A stretch of DNA of 64,000 nucleotides from CAVSVP01 sp963731125 (GTDB taxonomy: Bacteria > Pseudomonadota > Gammaproteobacteria > Competibacterales > Competibacteraceae), in assembly GCA_963731125.1 (NCBI GenBank), contig CAVSVP010000007.1, forward strand, positions 496,001 to 560,000, written 5' to 3'. Shown piece after piece: positions 45,721-54,422 of this stretch; position 1 is the stretch's first letter; each line of letters starts with the position of its first letter. Made by a program: the position numbers and the translations under genes. The notes under the pieces were generated by a model that had not been told where the DNA came from, made no database searches, and was given only the letters and a program-made list of their open reading frames with translations.

Positions 45721-46778
45721 TAGGCTGTTGCCAGCTGCTGTGTCAGCCGGGCCTGCAGGGTGGGTTGATCTAAATCCCTGCCAATCAGCACCAGGTGGGT
45801 CCGGCGTCGTTCGTCGGGCTGCCAGCGGCGGTCGAAGTATTTTTCGAAGCGCCGGCCCACCCCTTGTATCACCAGGCGCATGGGCTTACCGGGCACGGCG
45901 ACAAAGCCCTTAGCGCGATAAATGATATGTTCCGTTACCAGGGTCTGCAAGGCATCGAGCAGCGTAGCTTCCCCGATCTCGGGTAGCTCGATAACCACCG
46001 CAGCAAAGGCATCGTGGTCGTGGTCCTCGTCTTCGCCATGCTGATGATGGCTGTGACGTTTATGGATCACATCCTCCGCGGCACGGTCCAGACCCAGGAT
46101 AATATCCAGCTCGAGCTGACCGTGCTGAGCCGGGACGATTTTGACTTGTTCCGGAATGGCGGCTCTAACCCGTTCGCTGACCTGATGGTGTTGAGCTGGC
46201 GTTAATAAATCGGCTTTATTGAGGATCACGAGATCGGCGGCGGCGAGCTGATCTTCGAAGAGCTCATGCAAGGCGGCGGCGTGGTCCAGATTCGGATCGG
46301 CGCGGCGCTGAGCCTCCACGGCCTGGGGATTGTCAGCAAACTGGCCGGCGGCCACTGCCGGTCCGTCCACTACCGTAAGGACGGCGTCTACCGTACAGGC
46401 GGATTTAATCTCCGGCCAATTAAAAGCCTGCACCAGCGGTTTTGGCAGCGCCAGTCCCGAGGTCTCAATGAGAATATGATCGATCTGTTCCCGCCGTGCC
46501 ACCAGTTCCTGCATGACTGGAAAGAATTCCTCCTGAACGGTACAGCAGAGACAGCCATTGGCCAATTCATAAAGGCTGCCGTCAGCAGCCTCGGCTTCAC
46601 AACCGATGGCACAGCTACGCAGGATGTCGCCGTCGATACCCAGCTCGCCGAATTCGTTAACGAGCACGGCAATCCGCAAGCCGTTTGCGTTGGTGAGGAT
46701 ATGTCGTAGCAGAGTGGTCTTACCGCTGCCGAGAAAACCGGTCACGACCGTTGTTGGAATTTTAGCCAGGTTTAACAT
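45720..46778 (-). CDS. cobW: CobW-family GTPase
   Basis: 352 residues of the COG0523 family. P-loop TGFLGSGKTTLLRHILTN, the metal site ELANGCLCCTVQEEF (CxCC), VILNKADLLTPAQ as the G4 NKxD motif, and a His-rich loop HKRHSHHQHGEDEDHDHD. The C-terminal domain includes LQTLVTEHIIYRAKGFVAVP. Such proteins deliver metal, in this context cobalt for CobN. It is the first gene of a cobW-cobN operon with overlapping stop and start. Confidence 0.93.
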   Translation of the reverse strand: MLNLAKIPTTVVTGFLGSGKTTLLRHILTNANGLRIAVLVNEFGELGIDGDILRSCAIGCEAEAADGSLYELANGCLCCTVQEEFFPVMQELVARREQIDHILIETSGLALPKPLVQAFNWPEIKSACTVDAVLTVVDGPAVAAGQFADNPQAVEAQRRADPNLDHAAALHELFEDQLAAADLVILNKADLLTPAQHHQVSERVRAAIPEQVKIVPAQHGQLELDIILGLDRAAEDVIHKRHSHHQHGEDEDHDHDAFAAVVIELPEIGEATLLDALQTLVTEHIIYRAKGFVAVPGKPMRLVIQGVGRRFEKYFDRRWQPDERRRTHLVLIGRDLDQPTLQARLTQQLATA

Positions 46779-47145
46779 TTTTTCCTCTAACGCCTAAGCT
46801 GAATGGTGAGTTTTAATTGATTGCGGGAAATTAGAAGGGGCCCTTATGGCAAGTGCTCATGCTAATCATTTGCCAAGCCGTCGGCAAGCATCCGCTATAA
46901 TTGCCGGCTTTATAGGCTTGGTAGCGAGGAGTAATGCCAAATCTCATTGATGCTTGCGCATGAGCTGGGGTGTCATCAGCAGCGCACAGTGACGTATGCG
47001 ATAGCGAATCCAGGCAGGACAGCCTGTTTGAGCAGCGATGACACCCCAGCTCATGCGCCCTTTATTTTGGAAAACGATATAAGATGTCTAGCGTGTTTTG
47101 TGGACTGTCAGTGAGTAAGCAGCAATTCAACCGGAGACCGGAAAA
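46779..47145. other. Divergent intergenic region containing an inverted-repeat element
   Basis: 367 bases between cobW (-) and the membrane protein (+). It contains the 103-bp element at 46956-47058. A cobalamin riboswitch in front of cobW was looked for and not found. Confidence 0.45.
46956..47058. repeat. 103-bp element with perfect 22-bp inverted repeats
   Basis: The arm at 46956-46977 (GCGCATGAGCTGGGGTGTCA plus TC) and its exact reverse complement at 47037-47058 flank a 59-base centre. The pair could fold into a long hairpin in DNA or RNA. No clear target duplication; there is no coding capacity of note. Confidence 0.8.
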
Positions 47146-47859
47146 GTGTCTTATCAATCCCGCTTCTGGCGTCAGCATGTCTTCATGTGGGTTATCGTCA
47201 GTTTTGTCCTGTTTGGAGTGCTGACAATGGTGGCTATGCTCTATTATCCGGGTGGCACAATAACCGATGCTACAACCTTGGGATATTCGTTTTTTAATAA
47301 TTTTTTTAGTGATTTAGGTCTTACAGAAACTTACGCAGGACAGCCCAATACCCTCTCGGCGGTGTTGTTTGTAGCGGCCTTAACGATGGCAGGATGTGGT
47401 CTTGCTGTCTTTTTTATTGCCTTTCGGCAGTTTTTCCTCGCGTCTGCAGCGGAAAGTTGGCTCAGCGGGATTGGCTCCTGCTGTGGTGTGATTGCAGGAA
47501 TATGTTTCGTCGGCGTGGCCTTAACACCGGCTAATCTTTATTTGGACATGCACCTGGAGTTTGTATTTTGGGCCTTTAGGGCTTTTCCACTGGCTGTCCT
47601 CTGTTATGCGATAGCCATTTTTCGCGACTGCCGATACCCCAAGCGTTTTGCGTTGGTTTTTGTGGCGTTTGGCATTCTGCTGGTGCTTTACTTGTTACTT
47701 ATCGAACAAGGCCCTGATATACGGACTCCTACAGGCATGATAATTCAGGCGACCGGGCAAAAAATTATTGTTTATGCAACCATTATCACTGTATTGATTC
47801 AGGCCTTTGGTGCAAAGCAAGTTGCCAGAGAGCGGAACAGTGGAACAAACTCAGGGTAG
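47146..47859 (+). CDS. DUF998-like integral membrane protein
   Basis: 237 residues starting at GTG 47146 with GGAG nine bases before. Six likely membrane segments: HVFMWVIVSFVLFGVLTMVA, LSAVLFVAALTMAGCGLAVF, IGSCCGVIAGICFVGVALTP, FVFWAFRAFPLAVLCYAIAI, FALVFVAFGILLVLYLLL and KIIVYATIITVLIQAFG. NNFFSDLGLTETYAGQPN in the first loop resembles the DUF998 family. Function unknown. It stands alone between cobW and the dehydrogenase gene. Confidence 0.75.
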   Translation: MSYQSRFWRQHVFMWVIVSFVLFGVLTMVAMLYYPGGTITDATTLGYSFFNNFFSDLGLTETYAGQPNTLSAVLFVAALTMAGCGLAVFFIAFRQFFLASAAESWLSGIGSCCGVIAGICFVGVALTPANLYLDMHLEFVFWAFRAFPLAVLCYAIAIFRDCRYPKRFALVFVAFGILLVLYLLLIEQGPDIRTPTGMIIQATGQKIIVYATIITVLIQAFGAKQVARERNSGTNSG

Positions 47860-47959
47860 GGAGAATCACCGTTGAATCTCTCAAAGGATGAAGGTGTAGT
47901 GCCGTCCGATTACACTACCCGGTGATAAGCGTAGGTCTTGCAGCTCCAGGTGAGAAGCC

Positions 47960-48766
47960 GTGAAATCCATCCAAGACTCGCGTCGGACTGCCTTGATTAC
48001 CGGTGCCTCGAGCGGTATCGGCCGAGCGTTGGCAAAGGTGTTTGCGGAGCACGGCTTTGCCCTCGTGGTGGTGGCACGCCGTCGCGGTGAACTCGAAACA
48101 TTGGCCGGCGTGTTGCGCGCCGCTCATGGGGTTGAGGTGACGGTTATCGCGAGTGATCTGACCTTACCGCAGGCTCCCCAAAACGTGTTTCAAACGGTTC
48201 AGCAGCAGGGGATCGAAGTCGAAGTCTTGGTGAATAATGCCGGGATCAATTTTCATGGTGATTTTAAAGATATCGCCCTGGAGAATCACTTCGAATTACT
48301 GCAACTCAATATCGTGGCATTGACGGTGCTGACACATTTATACGTGCAGCCGATGGTAAAGCGCGGTCATGGCCGCATTCTCAACGTTGCTTCACTAGGC
48401 GCCTTTCAGCCCGTGCCAACCCTGGCCGTGTATGCTGCCGCCAAGGCTTATGTTCTTTCCCTCACCGAAGCCCTTGCCGTGGAACTGCGCGGTACGGGCG
48501 TTAAAGCTACTGCCCTGTGTCCGGGTTTTACGGATACGGCGATGACTACTATTGCGTCGGCAACCACCGGCCAACCCACGCCCGTGCCGTCATTTCTGAT
48601 TGACAAGGCGGAACGGGTTGCCCAGGAGGGTTATCAAGCATGTATGCAGGGTGAAACCGTGTGTATCAGCGGGCTTGCCAATCAGTTCGCCGCCCTGTGG
48701 ATGCAATATCAGCCTCGCTGGCTAGGACGTGCGGTCGGTGGCTTGTTAACGCGGCGCAAGGGATAA
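47960..48766 (+). CDS. Short-chain dehydrogenase/reductase
   Basis: 268 residues from GTG 47960. NADP-type dinucleotide motif LITGASSGIGRALAKVFAEH, an Arg pair after strand 2 (VVVARRRGELE) suggesting NADP(H), the structural VNNAGINFHGDF, the catalytic Ser in NVASLGAF and Tyr/Lys in AVYAAAKAYVLS, and LCPGFTDTAMT. It belongs to the classical SDR group often annotated as DltE-like. The substrate is unknown; no operon partner is evident. IS5 follows. Confidence 0.85.
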   Translation: MKSIQDSRRTALITGASSGIGRALAKVFAEHGFALVVVARRRGELETLAGVLRAAHGVEVTVIASDLTLPQAPQNVFQTVQQQGIEVEVLVNNAGINFHGDFKDIALENHFELLQLNIVALTVLTHLYVQPMVKRGHGRILNVASLGAFQPVPTLAVYAAAKAYVLSLTEALAVELRGTGVKATALCPGFTDTAMTTIASATTGQPTPVPSFLIDKAERVAQEGYQACMQGETVCISGLANQFAALWMQYQPRWLGRAVGGLLTRRKG

Positions 48767-48910
48767 GAGTTATGCAGCCTGGCATGGCCCTTGCCGGCAG
48801 ACCTTCCGTTTCGCGGGCGGTATGGAGATCGCCGGCCCTTACCGCCAATCGTCTGTTTGCGGACTTGTCGCAATGCACTTTACTTCAGGGTTATACAGCC
48901 TCTGTGTACT

Positions 48911-49776
48911 AGGGCGTGTTTGCAAACTCTAATTTTGCCCTCATATCGGGAGTATGAAGAGAGGAGACTTAACGAACCAACAGTGGGCGGATTTGCAACC
49001 GTTGCTACCGCCGCAGAAGCCGAAAACCGGTCGTCCAGCCGATGACCATCGGCACATGATCAATGGCATGTTATGGATTTTGCGCACGGGCGCGCCCTGG
49101 CGGGATCTACCCGAGCGGTACGGGCCGTGGCGCACGGTGGCCAGTCGCTTTTATCGGTGGTGTCGGTTGGGCATTTGGCAGCACGTGCTGCAGGCGTTAC
49201 ACGGTCAAGCCGACGCGGCGGGGAAGATCGACTGGGACACCCATCAGGTGGACGGCACGATCGTGCGTGCCCATCAGCATGCGGCAGGGGCCAACGCCAC
49301 TACGCCAGAAGCGGAAGCCGTAGGGCGCAGCCAGGGTGGCGTTAGCACCAAGGTGCCTGTGCGCAGCGACGGCCGCGGCCAGCTCCTGCACATGGGGTTA
49401 ACGCCGGGGCAACGCCATGAGACGACGGCCTTTGAAGCGCTGATGAATGGCGACGCGGTCAAGCGTCCGGGGCGGAGCCAGGCGCGTCTGCGACCGCGGC
49501 GGGTGGTCGGCGATAAAGCATACGGGAGTCGTCGGATCCGGCGTTGGCTGCGCCAACGCGGCCTGGGCGCCGTGATCCCGCGCAAGCGTAACGAACGCCG
49601 CCGCGGCCCTTTTGACCGGGCCCGCTACCGCGAACGAAACCGCGTTGAGCGGTTGATTAACCGCTGCAAGCAGTTTCGGCGCATCGCCACTCGCTATGAA
49701 AAGCGCGCGAAACATTACTTGGCCATGTGGCAGATTGCGGCTATTCTCCTACGGCTGTAGTTTGCAAACACGCCCT
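48911..49776. mobile_element. IS5-family insertion sequence
   Basis: Termini AGGGCGTGTTTGCAAACT (48911-48928) and its exact reverse complement (49759-49776) bound an 866-bp unit with one intact transposase. Flanks read CTA|GGG and CCC|TAG, consistent with a short TA-type duplication. The target was the CTAG duplicate at the left edge of the neighbouring MITE. Confidence 0.88.
48954..49760 (+). CDS. IS5-family transposase
   Basis: 268 residues. N-terminal DLTNQQWADLQPLLPPQKPK and GMLWILRTGAPWRDLPERYG, DDE sites in HQVDGTIVRAHQ, VVGDKAYGSRRIR and RNRVERLINRCKQFRRIATR. The frame is intact from ATG 48954, in contrast to IS427-type copies that need a frameshift. Confidence 0.92.
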   Translation: MKRGDLTNQQWADLQPLLPPQKPKTGRPADDHRHMINGMLWILRTGAPWRDLPERYGPWRTVASRFYRWCRLGIWQHVLQALHGQADAAGKIDWDTHQVDGTIVRAHQHAAGANATTPEAEAVGRSQGGVSTKVPVRSDGRGQLLHMGLTPGQRHETTAFEALMNGDAVKRPGRSQARLRPRRVVGDKAYGSRRIRRWLRQRGLGAVIPRKRNERRRGPFDRARYRERNRVERLINRCKQFRRIATRYEKRAKHYLAMWQIAAILLRL

Positions 49777-49778
49777 AG

Positions 49779-49877
49779 TGCAGCGTCATGACTAAAATAG
49801 GGTTGTCGATCCATGGAAGCTCAGCATATTGGTCATTTTGAAAGGTATCTACCCTAAAATTAAGCTGTGACGCTGCA
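49779..49877. mobile_element. 99-bp MITE-like element with CTAG target duplicates
   Basis: Termini TGCAGCGTCA (49779-49788) and TGACGCTGCA (49868-49877), with further imperfect pairing inwards (AAAATAGGGT against ACCCTAAAAT), flanked by CTAG at 49775-49778 and 49878-49881. The left CTAG was later used by IS5. Confidence 0.8.
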
Positions 49878-49985
49878 CTAGTACACTATCGATGATCTGC
49901 TCCGGGGTAAGTCGGCAAACTTAAACTCTAGAACTCGATAGCTCATGTGACTACTTCACTTTAGCTAAAAATGTCCGAAGTATTG

Positions 49986-51793
49986 ACTCAAGGTTCGCTC
50001 AAATTGAGCAAGGGTTCTGAGAAATGCGGCGTCAATCGCATATAGATCTCCAGCGGAAAGTCGAGCAGCTCCAGGATGCGTTGCTGTACCGGGGTGAGCG
50101 TGGTCAAATGGGCATGTACCTCAGTGCTCTCATCGAGCAGCACCAGGGTCAGTCCGGTAAAGACGCGCAACATCATCTCGGTGGTGGGGCGAGCCGTCGC
50201 CCGCTTGGGGTTGCCTGGATAAAGGCCACTCAGGCGCGTCCCTTCCTGCTGCAGGCGCTGGCGCACGGTGAACTCGACCAAGGTCAGCACCCGCAGCCCC
50301 AGGCTCAGCAGCCGGATCAACCCCTTGACCCGCGCATCGGAGTCCAAATACATCGGTGTCAGCGACAACGCCCGACCCTTCAGGCGCCCAAAGCCCCGTT
50401 CGATGAGATAGGCCTGACGGTAAGCGAGCACGACCTCGGTCAACGACAACTCGGTCTGGTCGGTGGCATAGACCCGCCAGCCCAGCCGGCGCACTGCCGA
50501 GGCGAGGGCGGCCTCATCGAGGCGTACCTGCACGGTGACTGTCTGGGTGCGCTCCACCCGAGCGGGCCGGTTACGGTAACGCCGCTTGGGTCGCTCATCG
50601 AGATGGGTCTGGTAGTCCACCGCCAGCAGGCCCGCGACCCGGTGCTTGGCGATGAGCGCCTCGACGGTCTCGGCCAAGGTCGCCTCGTCGGTAAAGCGCT
50701 TCTTGCCCTGGCCGGTGACGTTAAGCTCGGCAATCGCCGCGGTGGCCTGCTCCAGACGTTGGTGCAGTGCCCGCTCTTGACGCTCGGCCAGTTTGAGCGA
50801 ACGTACGACCAGCCGCCGCTCGATCCAGGTGAGCTCCTCGCCGTCGTGCTCACCGGTGAGCTTCACCTCATAGCCAAAGCCCTCGGCCAGCTTCGGCTCC
50901 CGGTCACCCTCCGCGCTGGGTTGATACACCGGCTCCAGCGCCTGGCGGCCCGCCCAGACCGGCTCCAGCACCCGCTCGAGCTCCGACTCCGGCAGTTGCG
51001 TGCTTGGCAGCGGGCACAGATAATGATCCCCGCTGCCCACTACGTACGCCCGGGTGGCCAGCGCCGCCATCTTCGCATCACCGAGGTAGGTCATCCCGGC
51101 CTGCTTCAACGTGCGCTGCACTTTGCCAATCTCCGGCACGTACAGCGGGTCATCGGCCTGCTCGCCCGAGACCACCGTGGTGCTCAGGGGCAGCCCCAGG
51201 GGATCCAGCGTCGCAAGATTGATTTTCACCTGCGGCAGGTCCGGGCGGTGGTCCTTGCTGTGGCCGAATTGAAACAGACCTTCCTCAGTCACCTCGACGT
51301 AGCCCTTGGCGGTGGTGCTGTCGACACGCACTCGCCGCGACCCCCCCAGGTCATAGACCCGCAGCAGTTGCTCGCCCAGCGACTGCGCAACGGTTTCCCA
51401 CGCCACGTCGTCGCTCAAATAATCCAGCACCGCCGCCAGGCGGTCATCGCTCCAATCCAGCGCTCGCACCGGCTGGCCCAGACACCCCGCCAACCCCTGC
51501 AGACGCCCTTCGACCCAAGGCTGAACGTGGTTCAGACGGTGGTCGCCTTCCGACAGGATAAAGGCCAGCCACACGGCACTGACCGTACCCAGGCTCAGCC
51601 CCTGCCAGTTGCCGTGGGTCGGAAAGTGCTCATCCAACAACGCCCCCACGTGCATCCGCTCCAGCTGGGCCAGCAGCAAGGGGATGTCGTCAATGCGTTC
51701 CGTCTTAAAAGTAAATTTCTCAATCATATCAGAATATTATCAAATAAAACCCACTTTCTCAGAAGTGGCTCTGTAAATGAGCGAACTGTGAGT
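49986..51793. mobile_element. IS1634-like insertion sequence
   Basis: Imperfect inverted ends of about 40 bases share ACTCA, GTTCGCTCA and TTCTGAGAAA in the same order at 49986-50024 and, inverted, at 51755-51793. ATTG flanks both sides (49982-49985, 51794-51797). The right end lies 17 bases before the start of the ribitol dehydrogenase-like gene and so may have replaced its promoter region. Confidence 0.8.
49988..51727 (-). CDS. IS1634-family transposase
   Basis: 579 residues. DDE sites: VRVDSTTAKGYVEV, MTYLGDAKMAALATRA and AYLIERGFGRLKGRALSLTP, with the DUF4277-like N-terminus (KTERIDDIPLLLAQLERMHV). The stop codon lies within the left inverted repeat. The frame is intact. The antisense frame of 600 codons (50024-51826) is a shadow of this GC-rich gene. 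Confidence 0.88.
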   Translation of the reverse strand: MIEKFTFKTERIDDIPLLLAQLERMHVGALLDEHFPTHGNWQGLSLGTVSAVWLAFILSEGDHRLNHVQPWVEGRLQGLAGCLGQPVRALDWSDDRLAAVLDYLSDDVAWETVAQSLGEQLLRVYDLGGSRRVRVDSTTAKGYVEVTEEGLFQFGHSKDHRPDLPQVKINLATLDPLGLPLSTTVVSGEQADDPLYVPEIGKVQRTLKQAGMTYLGDAKMAALATRAYVVGSGDHYLCPLPSTQLPESELERVLEPVWAGRQALEPVYQPSAEGDREPKLAEGFGYEVKLTGEHDGEELTWIERRLVVRSLKLAERQERALHQRLEQATAAIAELNVTGQGKKRFTDEATLAETVEALIAKHRVAGLLAVDYQTHLDERPKRRYRNRPARVERTQTVTVQVRLDEAALASAVRRLGWRVYATDQTELSLTEVVLAYRQAYLIERGFGRLKGRALSLTPMYLDSDARVKGLIRLLSLGLRVLTLVEFTVRQRLQQEGTRLSGLYPGNPKRATARPTTEMMLRVFTGLTLVLLDESTEVHAHLTTLTPVQQRILELLDFPLEIYMRLTPHFSEPLLNLSEP

Positions 51794-51809
51794 ATTGAAA
51801 GGATAAAAC

Positions 51810-52538
51810 ATGCAAAAAATACTTGAAGGTAAAGTGGCTGCGGTCACTGGTTCCGCTTCTGGTATTGGTCTTGCCAGTGCAGAAGCTATGATCGCTGAGG
51901 GGGCAAGAGTGGTATTGGTAGACCGTGATGCAGCAAGTTTAGCTAAGCTGGCAGAAAAACATGGTGACGCAGTCATACCACTGGTTATTGATCTGTTAGA
52001 CGCGAAAACTTGCAAGTCCCTGATTCCTCAAATTCTGGAAAAAGTGGAGAAAATCGACATATTTCACGCCAATGCGGGCCTTTATGTGGGTGGTGATCTG
52101 GTGGACGCTGACGTGGATGCCATTGACCGTATGTTGAACTTAAACATCAATGTAGTGATGAAAAATGTCCATGATGTATTGCCACACATGATTGAACGAG
52201 GTGTTGGTGATATTTTGGTGACCAGCTCTTTGGCAGGTCACTTCCCTACGCCATGGGAGCCGGTTTATGCATCTTCTAAGTGGGCCACAAACTGCTTCGT
52301 GCAAACGGTACGTCGTCAAGTGAATAAACACGGTATTCGTGTTGGATCGATATCGCCTGGCCCTGTGATTACTACATTATTATCCGATTGGCCCGCAGAA
52401 AAACTGCAAGAAGCCAAAGATGCTGGTAGTTTAATGGAAGCCAGTGAAGTCGCAGATGTTATTGTATTTATGCTGACACGTCCTCGACATGTCACTATTC
52501 GTGACGTTGTCATGATGCCTTCACAGTTTGATTTGTAG
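51810..52538 (+). CDS. Ribitol 2-dehydrogenase-like SDR
   Basis: 242 residues. NAD-type motif VAAVTGSASGIGLASAEAMI with Asp after strand 2 (VVLVDRDAASL), FHANAGLYVGGDL, the catalytic Ser in VTSSLAGHFP, Tyr/Lys in PVYASSKWATNCF, and GSISPGPVITTLLSDWP. The order and spacing match Klebsiella-type ribitol dehydrogenase more closely than sorbitol dehydrogenases. It would oxidise a sugar alcohol to a ketose with NAD. An IS1634-like element ends 17 bases upstream, so native control is probably altered. It precedes a polyol-type ABC transporter. Confidence 0.85.
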   Translation: MQKILEGKVAAVTGSASGIGLASAEAMIAEGARVVLVDRDAASLAKLAEKHGDAVIPLVIDLLDAKTCKSLIPQILEKVEKIDIFHANAGLYVGGDLVDADVDAIDRMLNLNINVVMKNVHDVLPHMIERGVGDILVTSSLAGHFPTPWEPVYASSKWATNCFVQTVRRQVNKHGIRVGSISPGPVITTLLSDWPAEKLQEAKDAGSLMEASEVADVIVFMLTRPRHVTIRDVVMMPSQFDL

Positions 52539-52788
52539 AACTTTTTTACTGTACGGTTAGACCTAAGATATTGATAATTATAAGCATTTTACTCTCATGG
52601 CAATGAAGGGGGGAATCTAATCGGACAGGTCGAAATTTTTTAACCTTCATAACTCCGTCTCCTCCGTAAAACTGAGCTACAGTTTAAATTAATGGGGAAA
52701 AGCACGACCGGGGGCTTGACTTTTGCCTATCTTGGCTCAATTTTTTTCAAACAACTAAGCAAAATTCAACTATGAGGAGGAGCTATCC
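52539..52788. other. Intergenic region before the ABC transporter operon
   Basis: 250 bases; AT-rich near 52560 and 52690-52760. It should contain the promoter of the transporter genes. Nothing else was recognised. Confidence 0.35.
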
Positions 52789-54165
52789 GTGAAGCCGCTT
52801 CGCTTTGCTGCGTCCATGGTCACTGCGCTCACTCTGTTTATTGCCACGAGCCAAGCCGATACCACATTGAATATCGCCACGGTAAACAATGCCGATATGG
52901 CAATCATGCAGGAGCTATCGAAACGGTTTGAGGAGAAAAACCCAGACATCAAGCTTGACTGGCAGGTGTTTTCGGAAAACGAGTTACGCCAGTACCTGGC
53001 GAAAACCTATCTCGAACAGATCGGTCAGTCGGCTGAACAACGTCCCTCGGAGAGTCCCCCGCCCGGTGAAGGTCAATTCGATATTGTGACCATTGGTAAC
53101 TATGACGTCCCGATCTGGGCCAAATGGGGCTGGCTGGTTCCACTTAAAGATTTGCCGGACAGTTACGACGTTAAAGATCTACTGGGATCGATCCGTGAGG
53201 GCCTGTCGAGCGATGGCACGCTGTACGCTCTGCCCTTTTACGGTGAGAGCTCCATGACTTTCTACAGAACGGATTTGTTCCAGAAGGCCGGAATTCAGAT
53301 GCCGGCCAAACCCACCTACGATGAAATCGCTAAGTTCGCCAAAGCGATTCACGATCCGGATAACGAGGTCTACGGCATCTGCCTGCGCGGCAAGATCGGC
53401 TGGGGAGAGAACATGGCCTACGTCTCCACCCTGGTCAACACTTTTGGCGGTCGTTGGTTCGATGAAGATTGGAACACCACCATTGATACCCCGGCCTGGC
53501 ACGAAGCAATCACCTTTTATATCGATCTCTTGAGAAATTACGGTCCGCCGAATGCGACCGAGAACGGTTATCAAGAGAATCTGGCGCTTTTTGCAGAAGG
53601 GCACTGTGGGATCTGGATTGATGCCACCGTGGCCGCTGGTTACCTGTTTGATCCCGCCAATTCTCAAGTCGCCGATAAGGTGGGCTTTGCCCAAGCTCCC
53701 GTAGCAAAGACACCGAAAGGCGGGCACTGGTTATGGTCATGGGCCCTCGCCATTCCCAGCTCATCCAAGGCCCCGGAGGCGGCACTGCAATTCATAACCT
53801 GGGCGACGTCGAAGGAGTATATTGAGCTGGTCGGTAGCCAGAAGGGCTGGACGGTAGTACCTCCCGGCACTCGCAATTCCACCTATGAGAATCCCAACTA
53901 CACCAAAGCGGCGCCGTTCGCGGATTTTGTCCTCAACGCCATTCAAAGCGCCGATTCCATCGACAACACGCTGCAACCGACGCCTTACAATGGGATCCAG
54001 TTCGTTGATATTCCCGAATTCCAGCATATCGGCACCCAGGTCGGCCAGTTTATCAATGCCGCGCTAGCGGGGAAGATGTCCGTTGACAGCGCCCTGGCGG
54101 CCGCCCAGAACGCTACGTCGCAAACCATGCGCTGGGGAGGCTATACCACCGGCTATCCGCAATGA
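52789..54165 (+). CDS. Polyol ABC transporter binding protein, copy 1
   Basis: 458 residues from GTG 52789, with AGGAGGAG upstream. Signal peptide ends near TSQADTTLNIATV. Family 1 (SmoE/MtlE-like) binding-protein segments: EEKNPDIKLDWQVFSEN, DIVTIGNYDVPIWAKWGWLV, LYALPFYGESSMTFYRTDLF, VYGICLRGKIGWGENMAYVS, FGGRWFDEDWNTTID, GHWLWSWALAIPSSSKAPEA. A Pro-rich insertion (QRPSESPPPGEG) is not present in copy 2. These proteins capture mannitol, sorbitol or related polyols. The sequence is about 60 percent like copy 2 by eye. Confidence 0.9.
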   Translation: MKPLRFAASMVTALTLFIATSQADTTLNIATVNNADMAIMQELSKRFEEKNPDIKLDWQVFSENELRQYLAKTYLEQIGQSAEQRPSESPPPGEGQFDIVTIGNYDVPIWAKWGWLVPLKDLPDSYDVKDLLGSIREGLSSDGTLYALPFYGESSMTFYRTDLFQKAGIQMPAKPTYDEIAKFAKAIHDPDNEVYGICLRGKIGWGENMAYVSTLVNTFGGRWFDEDWNTTIDTPAWHEAITFYIDLLRNYGPPNATENGYQENLALFAEGHCGIWIDATVAAGYLFDPANSQVADKVGFAQAPVAKTPKGGHWLWSWALAIPSSSKAPEAALQFITWATSKEYIELVGSQKGWTVVPPGTRNSTYENPNYTKAAPFADFVLNAIQSADSIDNTLQPTPYNGIQFVDIPEFQHIGTQVGQFINAALAGKMSVDSALAAAQNATSQTMRWGGYTTGYPQ

Positions 54166-54422
54166 AGCCCAGCCGGGCCATGCCGCTGTCTATCATGGAA
54201 GTCAGGTGGGGGAACCTTTAGGAGCTGTCTTGAAGAGCCGTCATTATCACACGCGCGCTGGGCTATGTTTAAGTTATGGCAAAGCTTGCCAATTATAAGG
54301 TTGATCATTATTTGAGAAGATGATCAGTTTCCGCGACGCGCAGGCCCGATCTCCGGTTCAACGCCGTGGGTGATTACCAAGTTACTGACACGAAAAACGA
54401 ACTTCCTAAGGAGGAGCTCATC

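Noticed and set aside
50024..51826. 600-codon plus-strand frame
   Set aside because: It is the antisense of a complete IS1634-family transposase with all DDE sites and IS ends; the plus frame has no family resemblance.
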